This document shows positions 58,305 to 64,000 of a DNA stretch of 64,000 nt, piece by piece. This stretch comes from Pseudonocardia alni (GTDB lineage: Bacteria; Actinomycetota; Actinomycetes; Mycobacteriales; Pseudonocardiaceae), in the NCBI RefSeq assembly GCF_002813375.1, contig NZ_PHUJ01000003.1, forward strand, positions 1,984,001 through 2,048,000. The letters are read 5' to 3'. Positions within the stretch are counted from its first letter, which is position 1. Every line of letters starts with the position of its first letter. The notes under the pieces were generated by a model. The model made no database searches. It was not told the DNA's origin and saw only the letters and a program-made list of their open reading frames with translations. The position numbers were made by a program, and so were the translations under genes.

Positions 58305-59856
58305 CCGTGCTGAACGACTGCAGGATCTCCTGGCCCTCGCTGTCGGTGCCGACGACGAACCGGTAGTTCTCCCGGGTCGTCGTGCCGTCGTTGCGCATGA
58401 ACACGACGGTCGCGGTGACCGTGTTCGGGCCGGCGTTGCGCAGGTTCTCGGCGTAGACGTTCCGCACGGTGCTGTAGAAGGTCCGGAAACCCTGGATGCC
58501 CTGGCTCTGGGCCTGCGCCTGCGGGCTGAGCATCGCGAACGCGCCGTCGATGTCGCCGGGCAGCATCCGGTAGTAGTTCTGCACGAACGACACCGGGTCC
58601 TGCACCTGCCCGGTGCCGGTGGTCGGTGTCGGCGTCGCGGTGGTCGTCGGCGCGGGCGTGGTCGTCGGGGCCGCGCTCGGCGTCGGCGACCCGCTCGTCG
58701 GCGGGGCGGCGATCACCGGCGGGGCGTCCTGCTGCCGGCTGGTCGAGTAGACGCCGAACGCGACACCGCCACCGACGACGAGCAGCACGGCCACCGCGCC
58801 CAGCACGACCGGGGTGCGACGACCCCGCCCGTCCCGGGAGCGGGTGGCACCGCCCCGTCGGCCACCACGGCCGCCGGGGCCGGGGATGACCTGCGGTGCG
58901 GGCACGGCCGGCGCGTCGACGACGGTCCCGCCGCCCTGCGCCTCGCGCCCGTCGGACGCACCCGCGCCGTCGCCGGTGTCCATCACCGCGGTCGCCGTCG
59001 ACGGCGTCGCGAGACCGGCGACGGACTGGCCCGCGGCGATCCGGGCGAGCGCCTCGCGGGCCTGGGCGGAGCTGGGCCGCTCGGCGGGGTCGTTGGCGAG
59101 CAGGCGCATCAGCAGCGCGGTCAGCGGGCCCGCATCCTGCGGCGGGGTGATCGCGCCGGTGGCGACCTTGTGCAGCAGGGCGTAGGCGTTGTCGTCGAGG
59201 CCGAACGGCGGCTCGCCCTCGACCGAGGCGTAGAGCATCGCGCCGAGCGCGAAGACGTCCGAGGCGGCCGTCGGCTCCTGGCCTCGGGCGACCTCCGGGG
59301 CCAGGAAGGCCGGGGTGCCGGCGATGACGCCGGTACGGGTGAGCTGCACGTCGTCGACGGCGCGCGACACGCCGAAGTCGGTGATCTTGGCCCGGCCGTC
59401 CTCGGCGATCAGGACGTTGCCCGGCTTGATGTCCCGGTGCACGACGCCCGCGGTGTGCGCGGCGGCCAGCCCGTCGGCGACCTGACGGCCGATCGCGGCG
59501 GCCTCCCGCGGCGGGATCGGCCCCTTCTCGGCGAGCACCGCGGCCAGCGAGCGCGACGGCAGGTACTCCATGACCAGCCACGGACGGTCGTCGTGGACGA
59601 CGACGTCGAACATGCTGATCACGTGCGCGTGCTGCAGGCGGGCGCCGATCCGGCCCTCGCGCAGGATCCGCTGGCGGGACTCCTCCAGCTGCTCGTCGGA
59701 CGGCAGGGCCGCCGCGAGCAGTTCCTTGACGGCCACCGTGCGGTTCAGCAGCTCGTCCGTCCCCCGCCACACGGCACCCATCGCACCGGCACCGATCCGC
59801 TCGTCGAGCCGGTAGCGGTTCCCGATCCGGTGGGCGTCGGGGGTGGGCGAACTCAT
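58300..59856 (-). CDS. Ser/Thr protein kinase (Pkn type)
   Basis: The 518-residue eukaryotic-like kinase has a cytoplasmic kinase domain (about 15-275). The glycine loop is IGAGAMGAVW, K44 is in VAVKE, the catalytic loop is HRDIKPGN (D142), and DFG is at 160-162. A Gly/Arg-rich juxtamembrane stretch, one membrane segment (about 349-370) and a Pro/Thr-rich linker follow. The extracytoplasmic domain has QDPVSFVQNYYRMLPGDIDG and NYRFVVGTDSEGQE. There are no PASTA repeats; the outer domain is of the NTF2-like or unknown type. It is divergent in function from division kinases, and its signal is unknown. ATG 59856. Confidence 0.93.
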   Translation of the reverse strand: MSSPTPDAHRIGNRYRLDERIGAGAMGAVWRGTDELLNRTVAVKELLAAALPSDEQLEESRQRILREGRIGARLQHAHVISMFDVVVHDDRPWLVMEYLPSRSLAAVLAEKGPIPPREAAAIGRQVADGLAAAHTAGVVHRDIKPGNVLIAEDGRAKITDFGVSRAVDDVQLTRTGVIAGTPAFLAPEVARGQEPTAASDVFALGAMLYASVEGEPPFGLDDNAYALLHKVATGAITPPQDAGPLTALLMRLLANDPAERPSSAQAREALARIAAGQSVAGLATPSTATAVMDTGDGAGASDGREAQGGGTVVDAPAVPAPQVIPGPGGRGGRRGGATRSRDGRGRRTPVVLGAVAVLLVVGGGVAFGVYSTSRQQDAPPVIAAPPTSGSPTPSAAPTTTPAPTTTATPTPTTGTGQVQDPVSFVQNYYRMLPGDIDGAFAMLSPQAQAQSQGIQGFRTFYSTVRNVYAENLRNAGPNTVTATVVFMRNDGTTTRENYRFVVGTDSEGQEILQSFSTA

Positions 59857-59995
59857 GAGGTCCAAGGGTAGGGAATCGAGGCCGGGCCGCCGTCGGCAGG
59901 GCAGGTGCTGCGAACGACCGGGAGAGGGACCACGGACCCTACGCGACCACCGGTCGCGCAGCCAGCGACCGTACGCCACACCACAGGACCACCGA

Positions 59996-61381
59996 TCACC
60001 TCGGAAGGCCCAACTTGTTGGCACATGCCGGCCACGATCCGTAACCGCCGCGGGCGTCGCGGACCTTGGTCGCGATCTCGATCTGCTGCTCCTTCGTGGC
60101 GCCGTCGGCGGTGGGGGCGTACGTCGTGCCGCCGAAGTCGCTCCAGGTGCCCTTGTCGAACTGCAGACCACCGTGGTAGCCGTTCCCGGTCGAGATGGAC
60201 CAGTCGCCGGAGGACTCGCACTGCGCCAGCTCGTCCCAGGTGCCGTCGGCCGCCTTCGCCGACGACGACGGCGCCGGCTCCTTCTTCGTCTCCGGCTTCG
60301 GGGCGGGGGCCGCGGGGGCCGGGGCGTCGGCCTCTCCCCCGCCGCTCCCGTTCCCGCGGTCCTCGTCCGGCTCGTCCCCGCGGTTCTCGTCTCCCCCGTC
60401 GCCCTTGTCGCCCCTGTCGCCCCTGTCACCGCGGCCCTCGTCGCCGCCGGACCGGTCGCCACCGGAGCCGCCGCTGCCGTCCTCGGCGGAGTCGTCGCCA
60501 TCGGACGATCCACCGTTCCCGCCGGGAGGGGCTCCGCCGCCGCCGGAACCGCGGAAGTCGCGGTCCTCCGGCTCCGATCCCGAGGCCGGGCCGTCGCCGG
60601 CGCTGCCGCCGGAGGGGTGGCCGGAACCGCCGGACCCCGACGGGGAGCCGCTGCCGGAGCCGTCGTCGCCCCCGCCCCCGTCGCCACCGGTGCCGCCGTC
60701 GCCGCCGGAGCCATGGCCGTCGCCGGACCCGGCGGAGGCCCCCGCCGGGTCCGGTGCTCCGGCCGAGCCGTCCGAGCCGTCCGAGCCGTCCGAGCCGTCC
60801 GAGCCGTCCGAGCCGTCCGAGCCGTCCGAGCCGGAGCCGTCCGCCCCGCCGCCCCGGCCGGACCCCGCCCGCGCCGCCGCGGACCGCACCCGCTCCCCCA
60901 CCGCCCGTGCGACGGCGTCGGCGTCGGGTGCGCCGTACCCGGCGGCGACGTCGTCGACGACCAGAACCCAGTCGAGGCTCCCGTCCGGGCCCTGCGGGGC
61001 CGGGAACCGGGCGATCCCCGAGCTCGCGAGCCGGGCCAGCTCCAGCGTCGTCCCGGTCGCGGGCTGGACCCACCACGGGCGCGCGGTGTCGCCGGAGAGC
61101 AGGTCGAGGTCGAGGACCACGTCGCTGCCCGCCGGGGTGTGGCCGAGCACGTAGGACCCGTCCTCGGCCCCGGCGATGTCGACCCGGCTGTCCACCGCCG
61201 CGGCCCGCACGGTGAACGCGCCGTCGGAGTACGGGCTCAGCGACGTCCGGGGCACCGCGTCGGCGAGCGCGCCCCGGTCCAGCACGGAGCCGACCGCGAG
61301 CTGCCCGCCCACGAGCGTCCCGGCGACCAGCGCCACCGCTCCGAGCACCGACGTCGTCCGCCGCGAGAACCAGGTGTCCAC
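59996..61381 (-). CDS. Rpf-domain transglycosylase-like protein with long Gly/Asp/Ser-rich region
   Basis: The 461-residue protein starts with a membrane or signal segment (VLGAVALVAGTLVGGQLAVG). A beta-rich domain follows (about 40-170, including PWWVQPATGTTLELARL). A very long low-complexity region (about 175-375) rich in Gly, Asp and Ser comes next, with seven perfect SDG repeats. The C-terminal resuscitation-promoting-factor domain (about 380-461) has ELAQCESSGDW with the catalytic Glu, then GGLQFDKGTWSDFGG. Rpf domains cleave peptidoglycan and promote regrowth of dormant cells. The disordered region may span the cell wall. Start ATG 61381. Confidence 0.9.
   Translation of the reverse strand: MDTWFSRRTTSVLGAVALVAGTLVGGQLAVGSVLDRGALADAVPRTSLSPYSDGAFTVRAAAVDSRVDIAGAEDGSYVLGHTPAGSDVVLDLDLLSGDTARPWWVQPATGTTLELARLASSGIARFPAPQGPDGSLDWVLVVDDVAAGYGAPDADAVARAVGERVRSAAARAGSGRGGGADGSGSDGSDGSDGSDGSDGSDGSDGSAGAPDPAGASAGSGDGHGSGGDGGTGGDGGGGDDGSGSGSPSGSGGSGHPSGGSAGDGPASGSEPEDRDFRGSGGGGAPPGGNGGSSDGDDSAEDGSGGSGGDRSGGDEGRGDRGDRGDKGDGGDENRGDEPDEDRGNGSGGGEADAPAPAAPAPKPETKKEPAPSSSAKAADGTWDELAQCESSGDWSISTGNGYHGGLQFDKGTWSDFGGTTYAPTADGATKEQQIEIATKVRDARGGYGSWPACANKLGLPR
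60765..60827. repeat. 9-bp tandem repeat, 7 perfect units, inside the Rpf gene
   Basis: The unit on the plus strand is GAGCCGTCC, repeated seven times without a mismatch. On the coding strand it encodes Ser-Asp-Gly. The lack of synonymous changes suggests recent expansion by slippage, so the repeat number may vary between strains. Confidence 0.9.
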
Positions 61382-61476
61382 GGCCGGGCACTGTGCGCCC
61401 CCGCGGCGCCCGCCACGGCCGAACGGGCGATCCCGTTCGCGATCGCGAGCGGCACCGCCGGGTGATCGTCACGGGT

Positions 61477-61512
61477 GAGGGGTCCGGTGCCCCATCCGGC
61501 ACCGGACCCCTC
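61477..61512. terminator. Strong hairpin terminator
   Basis: The 15-base perfect arms GAGGGGTCCGGTGCC and GGCACCGGACCCCTC enclose CCATCC. It lies 28 bases beyond the stop of the Rv2466c-like gene (minus strand) and upstream of the Rpf gene, so it ends the Rv2466c-like transcript. Confidence 0.8.
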
Positions 61513-61539
61513 GATCGCGGCGATCACGCCGTCACCGGC

Positions 61540-62166
61540 TCAGTAGTCGAAGGACGGGTCCTCGGTGCGGGTGCGCTTGAGCTCGAAGAAGTGCGGGTTC
61601 TCGGCCAGCAGCCGGGCGCCGTCGAACAGGCGGCCGGCGTCCTCGCCCTTCGGGACCCGGGAGATCACCGGCCCGAAGAACGCCACGCCGTCGACGTGGA
61701 TGGTCGGGGTACCGACGTCCAGACCCACCGGGTCCATGCCCTCGTGGTGGCTGGCGCGCAGCTTCTCGTCGTACTCGGTGGAGTGCGCGGCCTCGGCCAG
61801 CGACTCCGGCAGGCCGAGCTCCTTCAGCGCGCCCGCGACGACGTCGTCGAAGTCCTTGTTGCCCTGGTTGTGGATGCGCTCGCCGAGCGCGGTGTAGAGC
61901 GGCGCCAGGATCTCCGGGCCCTTCAGCTCGGCGGCGGCGATGCACACGCGCACCGGGCCCCAGCCCTTCGACATGAGCTCGACGTACTGCTCGGGCAGCT
62001 CACGGCCCTCGTTCAGCACGGACAGGCTCATGACGTGCCAGGTGACGTCGACGTCGCGCACCTTCTCCACCTCCAGCACCCAGCGGGAGGTCAGCCACGC
62101 CCAGGGGCACAGCGGGTCGAACCAGATGTCGATGCGGGCACGGCCGTCGGCAGCAGGAGTCGTCAT
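61540..62166 (-). CDS. Mycothiol-dependent nitroreductase family protein (Rv2466c-like, DsbA fold)
   Basis: The 208-residue thioredoxin-fold protein closely follows M. tuberculosis Rv2466c: [94 protein letters not shown]. Rv2466c is a mycothiol-dependent reductase. Here the active site is C20-P-W-A23, so the second cysteine of the CPWC motif is alanine, a monothiol form. ATG 62166 is divergent from pepN with 104 bases between starts, the same neighbour as in M. tuberculosis (Rv2467). Confidence 0.9.
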   Translation of the reverse strand: MTTPAADGRARIDIWFDPLCPWAWLTSRWVLEVEKVRDVDVTWHVMSLSVLNEGRELPEQYVELMSKGWGPVRVCIAAAELKGPEILAPLYTALGERIHNQGNKDFDDVVAGALKELGLPESLAEAAHSTEYDEKLRASHHEGMDPVGLDVGTPTIHVDGVAFFGPVISRVPKGEDAGRLFDGARLLAENPHFFELKRTRTEDPSFDY

Positions 62167-62270
62167 ACCCGGCGCAACGCCGGGCACCGGCCGCGGATTC
62201 CACGGGCCGCGCCCCGGGCACCGTGATTGGATGCCGACGACACCACTCCCCCGAGAGGACCCCGAACGAC

Positions 62271-64000
<1,730 letters not shown>

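Noticed and set aside
60765..60827. Regular repeats, considered as a CRISPR array
   Set aside because: The unit is nine bases in direct tandem without spacers and in frame with the Rpf gene.
60195..61154. Plus-strand Pro/Ser-rich frame over the Rpf gene
   Set aside because: Antisense to the Gly/Asp/Ser-rich region; the Rpf domain on the minus strand is unambiguous.
61382..61476. Leader of the Rpf gene checked for a c-di-AMP (ydaO) riboswitch
   Set aside because: Such riboswitches often precede rpf genes, but I could not recognise the conserved core here.

Overview
The window is about 70 % G+C or higher. It uses GTG and TTG starts and many 4-base stop/start overlaps, and it carries actinobacterial marker families: a mycothiol-linked Rv2466c-type oxidoreductase, an Rpf-domain protein, DUF2630, ANTAR, class F sortase and Nei2. 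The organism is a high-GC actinomycete. Pseudonocardiaceae (for example Pseudonocardia) is my best guess from gene style, but I have no marker that proves the genus.

Bases 1 to about 14,290 look like an old, decaying accessory region beside a tRNA-Gly(TCC) gene. It holds stress and redox genes (two zinc alcohol dehydrogenases, an aldo/keto reductase, a GlsB-type membrane protein, a trehalose/glycogen-type glucosidase, a GT4 glycosyltransferase). It also holds remnants of an IS630 transposase, a trypsin-like protease, AraC regulators, a PfpI protein, a quinone reductase, an IS3 element and a tyrosine integrase cut by the IS3. An AraC - ANTAR - PfpI - zinc-ADH block occurs twice in opposite orientation (about 1700 to 1 and about 8200 to 13,364). 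The two copies share a near-identical 332-bp inverted repeat.

Bases 14,480 to 37,830 are more ordinary chromosome: an ECF sigma/anti-sigma pair, an FtsW/RodA paralogue, a sortase F with its probable CHRD substrate, and tRNA-Pro(TGG). Next comes an AraC-controlled P450 (frameshifted) with a 2Fe-2S/FAD reductase, then an acyl-CoA dehydrogenase behind a perfect palindrome, NhaA and a DsbA protein back to back, a two-domain universal stress protein and a Baeyer-Villiger monooxygenase. A LysR regulator stands divergent to an MHS transporter / acyl-CoA ligase / RraA operon. NagD-like phosphatase, Nei2 and RpiB follow.

Bases 37,849 to about 61,400 separate rpiB from the Rv2466c homologue and pepN, which are direct neighbours in Mycobacterium tuberculosis (Rv2464c to Rv2467). 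This stretch carries a GCS2/ATP-grasp fusion and a complete xylo-oligosaccharide locus. One operon of the locus is ROK regulator, GH1-xylose isomerase fusion and ABC ATPase; a second ROK gene is divergent. The other operon is a LacI repressor divergent from a binding protein, two permeases and a GH3 xylosidase, with the order of Streptomyces bxlR-E-F-G-A. The two operons fit together: import by the binding protein and permeases with the shared ATPase, hydrolysis by GH3 and GH1, isomerisation of xylose by XylA. No xylulokinase is visible. An S9 peptidase, an alpha/beta hydrolase, a Ser/Thr kinase and an Rpf-like protein complete the stretch.

The most unusual items are the single reading frame joining a GH1 glycosidase to a full xylose isomerase, the inverted degenerate duplication, and the chimeric ANTAR/PfpI/quinone-reductase segment.
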